Source of the DNA: Corynebacterium uterequi
GTDB lineage: Bacteria; Actinomycetota; Actinomycetes; Mycobacteriales; Mycobacteriaceae
Reading direction: 5' to 3'
DNA length: 64,000 nt
Assembly (NCBI RefSeq): GCF_001021065.1
Contig: NZ_CP011546.1
Coordinates: 1,240,001-1,304,000, forward strand
The translations under genes and the position numbers were made by a program. Below, one piece after another: positions 49,728 to 58,705 of this stretch (position 1 is the stretch's first letter; each line of letters begins with the position of its first letter). Under the pieces are notes generated by a model. That model did no database searches. It was not told the origin of the DNA and worked only from the letters and a program-made list of their open reading frames with translations.

Positions 49728-50783
49728 CTAACCGCGCCCGATGAGGGCAGCCTTGCCGAGGCGGAAGCCCAGGGACACGACGTCGCCCTCCTCGATCGGG
49801 TCCTCCGAATTGACCTGGAAATCCTCGTGCGGGGTACGCACCACGGCCAGGAAACGGCCGCCGGCGTACTCGACGGACTTCACCGTTCCCTCGATCGCGT
49901 GCGCAGTACCCATCGGCACCAGCTCCAGCGACGTCGCCCGTACCAGCAGCTGCGGGTCTCGGTCGTCGTTGATGCGTTCAAAGGTGGACACCGGTGCGGT
50001 CCACGTGCCACCCAGGATGCTCACGGTGTCGCCCTCGACGACGGCGTCCAGCAGCGTGGCATTGGCCAGGAAGTCCGCGACGAAGGTGTTGATTGGGCGG
50101 TTCCACAGATCATCCGGGGTGCCGTACTGCACCATGGCACCGTCGCGAAGGATGGCGATGTGCGTGGCCAGCGATAGGGCTTCGTGCTGATCGTGAGTGA
50201 CGATGAGCGTGCCGCACCCGGCCTGGGCCAGCATGGTCGCCAGCTCGCGGCGAAGATCGCCACGCAGCTGCGGATCGAGGGCCGCCAACGGCTCGTCGAG
50301 CAGCAGAATGTCCGGCTCGATGGCCAACGCGCGGCCCAACGCCACGCGCTGACGCTGGCCACCAGAGAGCTGACCGGGCTTACGCTCGGCGAAGGCAGTC
50401 AACTGAGTCAGCTCCAGCACAGACTTGACCTTGGCCTCGATCTGATCGGCGGGGACCTTGCGGGCACGCAGGCCGTAGCCGATGTTCGACGCGACGGTCA
50501 TGTGCGGGAAGCAGGCGTAGGACTGCGGGACCAGGCCGATATTGCGCTTGGCCGGCGACTCGTACGTGATGTCCCGACCCGCCAAGGTGATCTGGCCCTC
50601 GGCGACGTGGTTAAGCCCCGCCACCGCCTTGAGCGTGGTGGATTTGCCGCAGCCCGACGGGCCGATGACCGCAGTGGTCTCTCCGGGGGCGACTGCCATA
50701 GAGATGTTGGACACGGCGACCTTCTCGCCGTACTTGACCGCAACGTTATCGACGCGCAGCCCTTGCGTGTGTGCAGTAGTCAT
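49728..50783 (-). CDS. ABC importer ATPase (Fe3+/phosphonate/thiamine-type)
   Basis: A 351-residue ATPase with Walker A GPSGCGKSTTLKAVAG near residue 42, LSGGQRQRVALGRALAIEPDILLLDEPLAALD, and a C-terminal TOBE-like regulatory domain from about residue 240. The set resembles PotA, FbpC and PhnT transporters. I start at ATG 50783, which overlaps the upstream permease stop; the open frame extends to 50825, but only inside that permease. It energises the two permeases encoded upstream. Substrate not determined from sequence. Confidence 0.88.
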   Translation of the reverse strand: MTTAHTQGLRVDNVAVKYGEKVAVSNISMAVAPGETTAVIGPSGCGKSTTLKAVAGLNHVAEGQITLAGRDITYESPAKRNIGLVPQSYACFPHMTVASNIGYGLRARKVPADQIEAKVKSVLELTQLTAFAERKPGQLSGGQRQRVALGRALAIEPDILLLDEPLAALDPQLRGDLRRELATMLAQAGCGTLIVTHDQHEALSLATHIAILRDGAMVQYGTPDDLWNRPINTFVADFLANATLLDAVVEGDTVSILGGTWTAPVSTFERINDDRDPQLLVRATSLELVPMGTAHAIEGTVKSVEYAGGRFLAVVRTPHEDFQVNSEDPIEEGDVVSLGFRLGKAALIGRG

Positions 50784-50785
50784 GA

Positions 50786-51670
50786 TTAGTCGTTTCCTCG
50801 GTTCGAGACTCGGGTGCGCGCCCACACCACAGCGGCCAGAACCGGGATGGTGAAGGCGATGAAGATGCAGCTCATCGCGGACGCAATTTCGAGGCGCTGC
50901 GTGGAGTAGGCGTCAAACAAGGCGAAAGGCGCCATGGGCGTGGCCGGCGGATTGATGAAGAAGGAAATGTTGAATTCGCCGAAACTGATCGCAAAAACCA
51001 TGGTGATGGCCTGCAGCACAGACACGTTCACCCACGGGATGGTGATGGTGGTGATCACCCGGTACCACGACGCCCCGAGCGAACGGGCCACCTCCTGCGC
51101 CTCGCGGAGCTTCGTGTCGGCCAGCGACGGCATGAGGGCGCTCATCGTGAACGGCATGGTGAAGATGAGGTGACCGCAGATGAGCAGCACACCGCTGGGG
51201 CGCAGCCCGGCGAAGGTACCGATGAGCGAGATCGACAAAGCGATACCTGGAATGGCCAACGGGATGTTGACCGCGCTGGTCAAAGCGTTCTTCAGCCACC
51301 CGGGAAGATTCGGGGCATACCACGCAAACGGCCCCACGATAAGGAGGTTGAGCGCGACGACCAACATCGCGACCAGGAAGGATCGCAGGATCATCGGCCC
51401 GATCTTCATCCAGCCGAGAATGAACCAGTCCAGGGTGATCCCCTTGCCCCAGGGACCTTGCGAGAAGTCGATGGACGTCGCCGCCACGAGGGTGGCCAGG
51501 ACCGGCAGGACGATGAACACGAGCATGATCCAGCTGAGGATCCGGCCAACAGTGAGATGGTCGAAGGACGATCCTGCCTTCTTAGCGTCGCTCCCGCCCG
51601 GGGCCTGCTTCGGTGTGGCCGCCCCGCCCGGGGCGACCACCATGGCGGATTGTACAGGTGCAGAACTCAT
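50786..51670 (-). CDS. ABC importer permease 2
   Basis: A 294-residue inner-membrane protein with about six helices after a 35-residue cytoplasmic start. The cytoplasmic EAA loop reads LREAQEVARSLGASWYRVITTITIPW, which docks on the ATPase. It belongs to the same BPD family as the FbpB, PhnV and PotC permeases. It lies 3 nt after permease 1 and overlaps the ATPase start, indicating a tight operon. Confidence 0.88.
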   Translation of the reverse strand: MSSAPVQSAMVVAPGGAATPKQAPGGSDAKKAGSSFDHLTVGRILSWIMLVFIVLPVLATLVAATSIDFSQGPWGKGITLDWFILGWMKIGPMILRSFLVAMLVVALNLLIVGPFAWYAPNLPGWLKNALTSAVNIPLAIPGIALSISLIGTFAGLRPSGVLLICGHLIFTMPFTMSALMPSLADTKLREAQEVARSLGASWYRVITTITIPWVNVSVLQAITMVFAISFGEFNISFFINPPATPMAPFALFDAYSTQRLEIASAMSCIFIAFTIPVLAAVVWARTRVSNRGND

Positions 51671-51673
51671 GGC

Positions 51674-52516
51674 TTAGCCCATCTTCCTTTCCACCAGGTG
51701 TGCGCACAGCTTGCCGGCGGCGAGAGCGCCGATGGCCAGCAACGCGAGGACCACGGCAAATGCCGAGGAGGTGGCAATGTAGTAGCCGTTGTTGAGGGCG
51801 TCGACGACGTCGAGCGGCAACAGCCGGATACCTTCTGATAGCGCGGCGACGGTGCCGTAGCCACCGAGCGCGACGGCCGCGGCGGTACCGGACACCTCGA
51901 TCGCGGCCGGCAGGATCAGCGGCAGCGTGACGGTGAAGAACACCCGTGCCTTAGATGCACCCAGAGAATGCGCCGTGTCCTCCAACTCCGGATCGATGAG
52001 ATCTGCCGCGCCGCGCAAAGGCGACACGATGCGCGGAATGGAGAAGTAAATGTAGGCAATCATCAGCCCCAGGTAGCCGAACGCGGCGCCCTTGAGGAAG
52101 GGAATGACCTCCCCCAGCAGGCCCGTGCGGCCGGTGAGCACGATGGCGAAGAAGCCGATGATGATGCCCGGAAGGGTGATCGGGAAGGTAATGAGCGCGT
52201 CGGTGTACTTCGTCGACGTACCCGTCCGGGCTTTCTTCGCCAGGTAGAGCACGGTCGGGATGGACGCCACCAAGGTGATGATGACGGATCCCAGACCGAT
52301 AATCAGCGAGTTGATGATCGACTTGGTCAATCGTTCGGAGCCCACGAACTCTCCGTAGTATTGCAACGTCGGTCCCGGGTTCTCATACGCTCCCACCTCC
52401 CCAAGCCCGAAGGAGGTAGCAATGAGCACGATCACCGGATAGATGCCGAAGATCAACACGATCAACAGGGTCGGCGCTACAAGCAGCAGTCCCGACGACG
52501 ATTTTTTGGAAGCCAT
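51674..52516 (-). CDS. ABC importer permease 1
   Basis: A 280-residue inner-membrane protein with about six helices, the first at residues 10-30 (LLLVAPTLLIVLIFGIYPVI). The EAA loop is LEDTAHSLGASKARVFFTVTLPLILPA. It pairs with permease 2 to form the channel of the importer. It lies 38 nt after the binding-protein gene. Confidence 0.88.
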   Translation of the reverse strand: MASKKSSSGLLLVAPTLLIVLIFGIYPVIVLIATSFGLGEVGAYENPGPTLQYYGEFVGSERLTKSIINSLIIGLGSVIITLVASIPTVLYLAKKARTGTSTKYTDALITFPITLPGIIIGFFAIVLTGRTGLLGEVIPFLKGAAFGYLGLMIAYIYFSIPRIVSPLRGAADLIDPELEDTAHSLGASKARVFFTVTLPLILPAAIEVSGTAAAVALGGYGTVAALSEGIRLLPLDVVDALNNGYYIATSSAFAVVLALLAIGALAAGKLCAHLVERKMG

Positions 52517-52554
52517 GTCAGGCCTTGTCTCGGTGAGCTAGGCGCGGGGAGCGG

Positions 52555-53616
52555 CTAGCTCATCTCCTTACGGTAGCGGGCGTTGAAGTCCTGCTGAACC
52601 TCGCCCTGCTTGAGGTAGTCGATGGTCACGGCGCGCTCGTAATCAGCATCGGGGAGGAAGGAGTCCTTGACCTGATCCGGGATGCTGCCCACCGCCGGGC
52701 CCATAAAGCCCTCGGCGAAGAGGGCCTGCCCCTCCTCCGTGAAGTAGAAGTCCAGGAGCTTCTTGCCGTTTTCCTCGTGCGGCGCGCCATTGACCAGGCC
52801 GACAACGTAAGGGATCCGCAGGGAGCCTTCCTCCGGGATGACGAGGGTGACGTTGGCGCCTTCGTCCTTGAGCTGGTAGCCGTTGAAGTCGGCGTCAATG
52901 AGGATGGGGATCTCGCCCTGGGCGACCTTGGCCGTCGCGGTCTGCGCGGAGATGATCGCCCCGTTGTCCTTGAGCTTCTTGAGGTACTCGAAGCCCGGAT
53001 CCCAGTTGTCGAGGTCACCGCCCATGGCGATGTTCGCGGCGGTGGCGACCGAGTAGCCGACGGCCGCCTGGGTCGGGTCAAGGAAGCCGACCTTGCCTGC
53101 GTACTCGGGCTTGAGCAGGTCCGCCCACGACTTCGGCACCGGAGCCCCGTCCAAGTGATCCTCGTTGACGATGAACGCGACGGTGCCAGCGTGAACCGTC
53201 GTCCAATTGCCGTCCGGATCCTTGAGGTTCGGATCCACTTCTTCCGTGCCAGCCGGCTTGTAGGGCTGCAGCACTCCCGCGTTCTCCAGCTGCTCAGCGA
53301 AGGCGATGCCCACGTAGGCGACGTCCGCGACCGGGGAGGACTTCTCCGCTTGCAGGGCGGCCAGGGTCTGGCCGGAGTTCTTCGGATCGTTGGGGGCCGC
53401 GATGCCGGTCTCGGCCTCGAACGCGTCGAGCACCTTGCCGTAGTTGCCCCACTTTTCCGGAGTGTTGTACGTGATGACGATGTTATCGCCAGCAGCCTCG
53501 GAGCCAGCACCACCCGCGGCGCTATCCAGCGCACCGGTGTTTCCGCAGCTGACAAGGAACAGGCTCGTGCTCACAAGCACCGCAGCCCGGGTGAAGAAGT
53601 TGGCACCATTTTTCAT
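52555..53616 (-). CDS. ABC importer solute-binding lipoprotein
   Basis: A 353-residue secreted lipoprotein. The signal peptide ends in the lipobox FLVSC, at Cys24. The mature part is a type II periplasmic-binding fold of the iron(III)/2-aminoethylphosphonate/spermidine group (ITYNTPEKWGNYGKVLDAFEAETGI near the start). No Tyr pair typical of ferric-binding FbpA is obvious, so iron is not favoured. ATG follows GAGGTAGAACC. It is the first gene of the operon, divergent from sdaA across 237 bp; a GTATACGAT stretch upstream may be the -10. Substrate unknown. Confidence 0.85.
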   Translation of the reverse strand: MKNGANFFTRAAVLVSTSLFLVSCGNTGALDSAAGGAGSEAAGDNIVITYNTPEKWGNYGKVLDAFEAETGIAAPNDPKNSGQTLAALQAEKSSPVADVAYVGIAFAEQLENAGVLQPYKPAGTEEVDPNLKDPDGNWTTVHAGTVAFIVNEDHLDGAPVPKSWADLLKPEYAGKVGFLDPTQAAVGYSVATAANIAMGGDLDNWDPGFEYLKKLKDNGAIISAQTATAKVAQGEIPILIDADFNGYQLKDEGANVTLVIPEEGSLRIPYVVGLVNGAPHEENGKKLLDFYFTEEGQALFAEGFMGPAVGSIPDQVKDSFLPDADYERAVTIDYLKQGEVQQDFNARYRKEMS

Positions 53617-53853
53617 GGTTCTACCTCGATTTTTAGGAGATCGTATACAGCAGCGATAACGCTATTGACCCTCGTGAAACGAACGGTTACTTATCCTTAG
53701 CCGGACAGTTAAACCACCATGAATATTGCCGTCGGTCAGGCCGGCCACGAGCACGCACGCAAGCACGATCGGAACGCCACCCTCGCCTCTGTAGACTCAT
53801 AAAGAAATGCATCAGACCGGATCAATCCACGACCACAGCGAGGTGAACCATTC

Positions 53854-55275
53854 ATGACTATTAGCGCCGTCGATATGTTCAGTATCGGAATTGGCCCGTC
53901 GTCCTCCCACACCGTCGGCCCCATGCGCGCCGCCGAGGCGTTCATGGCCGAACTCGGCGAACGCCGCCCGGACGCCGCCCTCATCCGCGTGGAATTCCGT
54001 GGCTCTCTTGCCGCCACCGGCCGCGGGCACGGCACGGACCGGGCAACGCTGCTCGGCCTCGTGGGATGGACACCGACGACCGTCACCCCGGACGTCGCCC
54101 CCTACTACGGCACCCCGATTGCCCCGATGGGCACCATCACCGGCCCGAGCGGGACGGTCAATTACGAGCTGATCTTCGACTTCTCCCCCGTCCCCGAGCA
54201 CCCCAACTGCGTGATCTTCTCCGCCCTGGACGCCGAGGGCGCCTACCTCATTCAAGACAGCGAGTACTTTTCCGTCGGCGGCGGCTTCATCCTCTCCCGC
54301 CGCGAGATCGACGCCCAGCTCGCCGCCACGAAGGCTGACGACGCCCCGCTGGGCATGGCCGCGGCGGCGCACACCGAAGAGACCATGCCGTACCCCTTCA
54401 GGACGTGGTCGGAACTGCTCGCGTATTGCACGTCCTCGAAGCAGCGCATCGCCGACGTCATGCTCGCCAACGAGGCGGCGATTCACGGCACCACGGACTA
54501 CACCCTCGCCCATCTCGATGCCGTGTGGGCCGCCATGCAGGACTGCGTCGCCGCCGGGCTGGACACGGACGGCATCCTCCCGGGTGGGCTGCAGGTGCAG
54601 CGACGCGCCCCGGATTTGCTCAACCAGCTGAAAAACCGTGGACAGGAGGCGCATGACGACGCCCTCTACGCCATGGACTGGATCAACCTTTACGCCCTGG
54701 CGGTCAACGAGCAGAACGCCGGCGGCGGACGGGTAGTCACCGCCCCCACCAATGGTGCCGCCGGGATCATCCCGGCAGTGATGCACTACGCCAAAGATTT
54801 CCTCGCCGGGTTCGACGATACGAAAGCCCGCCGCTTCCTGCTCACCGCCGCCGCCATCGGCATCATCATCAAGGAATCCGCGTCTATTTCCGGGGCGGAG
54901 GTGGGCTGCCAGGGTGAGGTCGGATCCGCCTCGGCGATGGCCGCCGCCGGGCTGTGCGCACTCATGGGCGGCACGACCGCGCAGGTGGGCAACGCCGCCG
55001 AGATCGCACTCGAACACAATCTGGGGCTGACGTGCGACCCGGTCGGCGGCCTCGTGCAGATCCCGTGCATCGAGCGCAACGCCATCGGCGGTGTCAAGGC
55101 TGTCAACGCCGCCCGCCTCGCTCTCTACGGCACGGGCGTGCACCGGGTCTCGCTCGACGACGCCGTGGCCACCATGGCCGAGACCGGCCGGGACATGCTC
55201 ACCAAGTACAAGGAAACCTCCATGGGCGGGTTGGCGATCCGCCTCGGGTTCCCCGTGTCCCAGACCGAATGCTAG
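53854..55275 (+). CDS. sdaA: L-serine dehydratase, single-chain iron-sulfur type
   Basis: Deaminates L-serine to pyruvate with a 4Fe-4S cluster. The 473-residue protein joins beta and alpha domains: [18 protein letters not shown] at the start (serine-binding in the family) and the alpha part with three cluster Cys in [16 protein letters not shown] and [10 protein letters not shown]. It ends in a Cys (SQTEC), matching the type II enzymes whose terminal Cys reaches the cluster. A TAGACT hexamer upstream is a plausible -10 and GAGGTG the ribosome site. It is divergent from the ABC operon. Confidence 0.96.
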   Translation: MTISAVDMFSIGIGPSSSHTVGPMRAAEAFMAELGERRPDAALIRVEFRGSLAATGRGHGTDRATLLGLVGWTPTTVTPDVAPYYGTPIAPMGTITGPSGTVNYELIFDFSPVPEHPNCVIFSALDAEGAYLIQDSEYFSVGGGFILSRREIDAQLAATKADDAPLGMAAAAHTEETMPYPFRTWSELLAYCTSSKQRIADVMLANEAAIHGTTDYTLAHLDAVWAAMQDCVAAGLDTDGILPGGLQVQRRAPDLLNQLKNRGQEAHDDALYAMDWINLYALAVNEQNAGGGRVVTAPTNGAAGIIPAVMHYAKDFLAGFDDTKARRFLLTAAAIGIIIKESASISGAEVGCQGEVGSASAMAAAGLCALMGGTTAQVGNAAEIALEHNLGLTCDPVGGLVQIPCIERNAIGGVKAVNAARLALYGTGVHRVSLDDAVATMAETGRDMLTKYKETSMGGLAIRLGFPVSQTEC

Positions 55276-55284
55276 CCGGGGGAG

Positions 55285-56562
55285 CTAGAGCACAGCCTGC
55301 AGCGTCTCAACGACGGCGTCGAGACGCACCGCCTCCTGGGAGTGCTCGGCGAGGTTCTTGACCTGCACCTCGCCGCTTTCCAGCTCGGATTCGCCGAGGA
55401 CCAGGGCGAAGCGGGCGTTCGCCCGATCGGCGCCCTTCATCGCACCCTTGAGACCACGATCGCCGTATGCCATATCCGCGGAGATCCCGGCCGCCCGCAG
55501 GTCATTGACGAGCACGGCCAGGGCCTTCTTTGCAGCTGCGCCGAGGGCAACACCGTAGACGTCGACGCGCCGATCCACCCCGTCGAGGGTGACCCCCTCA
55601 GCCTGCAGAGCCAGCACGGTGCGGTCCACGCCGAGGCCGAAGCCGATACCGGAGAGGTCCTGCCCGCCAAGCTGCGCCATGAGGCCGTCATACCGGCCGC
55701 CGCCACCGATGCCCGACTGGGCGCCGAGTCCGTCGTGAACGAACTCGAAGCAGGTCTTGGTGTAGTAATCCAAACCGCGGACCATGCGCTTGTTGATGAC
55801 GAAGGGCACCTGCAGATCCTCCAGCAGCCCGGTGACCGTCTCGAAGTGCTCCCGGGACTCGTCCGAGAGGTAGTCGAGCATGAGTGGCGCGTCCGCGGTC
55901 ATCTCCCGAACGTCTTCTCGCTTGTCGTCGAGCACCCGCAGCGGGTTGATTTCCGCGCGGCGGCGAGTCTCTTCGTCGAGCGGCAGCGCAAAGAGGAACT
56001 TCTGCAGCTTCTCCCGGTAGGCCGGCCGGCAGGTGCTATCCCCCAAGCTGGTCAATTCCAGCCGGAAACCGGTCAATCCCACCGAGCGGTAGCACCGATC
56101 CGCCAGGGCGATGATCTCCGCGTCAAGCGCCGGGTCGTCCACGCCGATCGCCTCGACGCCCACCTGCTGCAGCTGGCGGTAGCGGCCGGCCTGCGGGCGC
56201 TCGTAGCGGAAGAACGGCCCGTAGTAGTTCAGCTTGACGGGCAGCTGGCCGCGGTCCAGATTGTGCTCGATGACCGCCCGCATAACACCGGCGGTACCCT
56301 CCGGGCGCAGGGTGACTGAGCGGTCACCACGGTCGGCGAAGGTGTACATCTCCTTGCTCACCACGTCCGTGGACTCGCCCACGCCGCGGGCGAACAAGTG
56401 AGTGTCCTCGAACACCGGAAGCTCGATGTGCTGGTAGCCGGCCCGGCGGGCCTGGCGGGCGAATTCATCGCGCACCGCGATGAACGTCGCCGACGCCGGC
56501 GGCACATAATCGGGAACGCCCTTCGGGGCGCTCACTGCCTGGAACTTCGTGGAATCGGTCAT
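55285..56562 (-). CDS. hisS: Histidyl-tRNA synthetase
   Basis: Charges tRNA-His. The 425-residue class II enzyme has motif 2 [21 protein letters not shown], the HisA region [13 protein letters not shown] and motif 3 [14 protein letters not shown], followed by the anticodon-binding domain. Length is normal. It follows the hydrolase gene by 11 nt on the same strand and converges on sdaA with a 9-nt gap. Confidence 0.97.
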   Translation of the reverse strand: MTDSTKFQAVSAPKGVPDYVPPASATFIAVRDEFARQARRAGYQHIELPVFEDTHLFARGVGESTDVVSKEMYTFADRGDRSVTLRPEGTAGVMRAVIEHNLDRGQLPVKLNYYGPFFRYERPQAGRYRQLQQVGVEAIGVDDPALDAEIIALADRCYRSVGLTGFRLELTSLGDSTCRPAYREKLQKFLFALPLDEETRRRAEINPLRVLDDKREDVREMTADAPLMLDYLSDESREHFETVTGLLEDLQVPFVINKRMVRGLDYYTKTCFEFVHDGLGAQSGIGGGGRYDGLMAQLGGQDLSGIGFGLGVDRTVLALQAEGVTLDGVDRRVDVYGVALGAAAKKALAVLVNDLRAAGISADMAYGDRGLKGAMKGADRANARFALVLGESELESGEVQVKNLAEHSQEAVRLDAVVETLQAVL

Positions 56563-56573
56563 AGGGCCTTAGC

Positions 56574-57227
56574 TTACAAGGTGCCCCGGAGGTTTCGAGG
56601 GATGAGGAACGGGTTGGAGGCTCGCTCCACGGCCATAGACGTCGTCGGGCCGTGCCCGGGAAGCAACGCCAAAGAATCGGCCAACGGCAGCACGACATCT
56701 TGCAGGCTGGCCTGCATGGCGGCGTCGTCGGAGTGCGGTAGGTCGGTGCGCCCGATGGAGCCGCGGAAGACCACGTCGCCAACAAGCACCATTTCCGCAT
56801 GCTCAAGCAACACACTGCCTGGCGAGTGGCCCGGGGCGTGGCGCACCGTGAAGGACTCACCGACGAAGTCATAGACCTCGCCGTCAACGAAGAAGCGCAG
56901 GTCCTCGATGGGGGTCATAGAGTCGGCGTCGAAGAGCTGCCGGGATTGCTCGGACACTCCCTCGCCGCGGTCGAGCATGAAGGCGTCATCGGCGTGGATG
57001 TACACCGGGCATTGCCACGCGGCGGCGAGGTCACCGGCGTCGCGCGTGTGGTCGATGTGGCCATGTGTGAGCAGGATGGCCTCCGGGGCCAGGCCCTCCT
57101 TGTTAAGCTTCGACACCAGGAAGTTACGGGTATGCATGCCAGGATCGACGACGACGGCCCGTCCCCCACCGGACACGACGTAGGTGTTGGTGCGAAACGG
57201 GCCGGCGCTGAAACCAGAAATCTCCAT
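56574..57227 (-). CDS. Glyoxalase II-like MBL-fold hydrolase
   Basis: A 217-residue cytoplasmic metallo-beta-lactamase-fold protein of the YcbL/glyoxalase II-like group. The metal site is THGHIDHTRDAGD (HGHIDH at 55-60), with VRHAPGHSPGSVLL and VVFRGSIGRTDL giving the further ligands. The C-terminal substrate domain of true glyoxalase II is missing. It probably hydrolyses a thioester such as a mycothiol conjugate, but this is inference from the family. Adjacent to hisS, as in many actinobacteria. Confidence 0.85.
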   Translation of the reverse strand: MEISGFSAGPFRTNTYVVSGGGRAVVVDPGMHTRNFLVSKLNKEGLAPEAILLTHGHIDHTRDAGDLAAAWQCPVYIHADDAFMLDRGEGVSEQSRQLFDADSMTPIEDLRFFVDGEVYDFVGESFTVRHAPGHSPGSVLLEHAEMVLVGDVVFRGSIGRTDLPHSDDAAMQASLQDVVLPLADSLALLPGHGPTTSMAVERASNPFLIPRNLRGTL

Positions 57228-57248
57228 ACCCGTGGAGACTACTCGCGG

Positions 57249-57746
57249 CTACTTCAGCGCTGCGAGTGCGGCGTCGTAATCCGGCTCGTTGGTGATCTCA
57301 GACACCAGCTCCGTGTAGACCACCTGGTGCTCGGCGTCGGTAACGACGACGGAGCGGGCAAGCAGGCCTGCCAGCGGGGAGTCCGCGAGCGTCACGCCGT
57401 AGTCCTCGCCGAAGCTAGCGCGGAAGGCCGACGCCGCCACCGAATTCTCGATGTTGTGCGCCTCACAGAACCGGCCCTGGGCGAAGGGCAGGTCCTTGGA
57501 GATGTTGATAACGACGGCGTCGTCGAGCTTCTCCGCCTCGGAATTGAACTTCTTCACGCTCAACGCACAGACATCGGTATCCAGCGACGGGAAAATGTTG
57601 AGGACCAGCTTCTTGCCGGCGAAGTCCGCCGGCGTGACGGCGGAGAGGTCACCGCCGACGAGCTCAAAATCGGGGATGACAGCGCCCACGGCCGGCAGCT
57701 CACCGACGGTGTTCGCGGGTTCATTGCTAAAAGTAACGGAAGCCAT
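57249..57746 (-). CDS. tpx: Thiol peroxidase
   Basis: Reduces hydroperoxides with thioredoxin as electron donor. I start at ATG 57746, giving 165 residues; the open frame extends to 58394, but that portion is antisense to the cyclophilin gene. The peroxidatic Cys60 lies in LDTDVC and the resolving Cys94 in GRFCEAHNI, the exact pair of atypical 2-Cys Tpx. PSLDTDVC and the late NEPDYDAAL are typical. It is divergent from the cyclophilin gene over 84 bp. Confidence 0.96.
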   Translation of the reverse strand: MASVTFSNEPANTVGELPAVGAVIPDFELVGGDLSAVTPADFAGKKLVLNIFPSLDTDVCALSVKKFNSEAEKLDDAVVINISKDLPFAQGRFCEAHNIENSVAASAFRASFGEDYGVTLADSPLAGLLARSVVVTDAEHQVVYTELVSEITNEPDYDAALAALK

Positions 57747-57830
57747 GGCCGCCACTATAACGACGGTCCCCCAGGCCTGCCACGTACACTTATGGCCTGA
57801 TCCCCGCAGAACGTAAGGAAAGGTTGCCCA

Positions 57831-58688
57831 GTGAGCAGCAATAAGCAACGCGGCGAAGAGTCCCTGAAGAACCTTGAGCGGGAGCTGAAATCCCGCGAGC
57901 GCAAGCGCAAGCGTGGTCCCATCGGGGTGATTGCCGCGTCGGCCGCCGCCGTCGTCCTCATCGGCGGTGGCATTGTCTACTTCACCAACCAAGATGGTGA
58001 GGACGCAATCCAGGCCGACGGCCAGGACACGACCTCCTCCTCCGCCCCGGAGATCCCCGACGCCACCCCCCTCGCGATGAAGCGTGACGAGGCCCTGCCG
58101 CCCACCGTCACCTGCCAGTACGGCGAGACCGGCGAGCTGTCGGCAGCGGGCCTTCCGCCCACCGAGAACATCTCCACCGAGGGCACCGTCACGGTCACGC
58201 TCAACACGAACCAGGGCGCGATCCCCATGGAACTCGATCGCTCGGTGGCCCCGTGTACCGTCAACAGCTTTGAGCACCTGGCGTTCAAGGGCTACTTCGA
58301 CGACACCTTGTGCCACCGCATCACCACCGAGGGCATCTTCGTCCTCCAGTGCGGCGACCCGACCGGCACCGGCTCCGGCGGCCCGGGTTTCCAATTCGCC
58401 AACGAATACCCCACCGATGAGGCGTCACCGGAGGAGCTCGCCCAGCCGGTGATCTACCCGCGTGGTTCCATCGCGATGGCCAACGCCGGCGCCGATACCA
58501 ACGGTTCGCAGTTCTTCCTCAACTATGACGACTCCCCGCTGGCTCCCAACTACACCTACTTCGGCCAGATCTCCGAGGAAGGCCTGGCCACCCTCGACGG
58601 TATTGTCGCCAAGGGTGCGCAGAACCTCGGGCCGCAGGGTGGTCAGCCCGCGGAACAGGTTGTCATCGAGTCCGCCACCGTCTCCTAA
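57831..58688 (+). CDS. Membrane-anchored cyclophilin-type peptidyl-prolyl isomerase
   Basis: A 285-residue protein that should fold proteins outside the membrane. A short, very basic cytoplasmic segment is followed by one membrane helix at about residues 28-48 (GVIAASAAAVVLIGGGIVYF), an acidic linker, and the cyclophilin domain from about residue 120 (GAIPMELDRSVAPCTVNSF, GPGFQFANEY, NGSQFFLNYDDSPL). The active-site Arg of classical cyclophilins in FHR appears as CHR in TLCHRITTEG. The start is GTG, after AAGGAAAGG. Located between tpx and rel, as in other corynebacteria. Confidence 0.93.
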   Translation: MSSNKQRGEESLKNLERELKSRERKRKRGPIGVIAASAAAVVLIGGGIVYFTNQDGEDAIQADGQDTTSSSAPEIPDATPLAMKRDEALPPTVTCQYGETGELSAAGLPPTENISTEGTVTVTLNTNQGAIPMELDRSVAPCTVNSFEHLAFKGYFDDTLCHRITTEGIFVLQCGDPTGTGSGGPGFQFANEYPTDEASPEELAQPVIYPRGSIAMANAGADTNGSQFFLNYDDSPLAPNYTYFGQISEEGLATLDGIVAKGAQNLGPQGGQPAEQVVIESATVS

Positions 58689-58705
58689 GCCCGAGGCGGG
58701 CGGGA

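Noticed and set aside
57747..58394. N-terminal extension of tpx over more than 200 codons.
   Set aside because: The extension is antisense to the cyclophilin gene, and 165 residues is the normal Tpx length with the expected Cys60/Cys94 positions.
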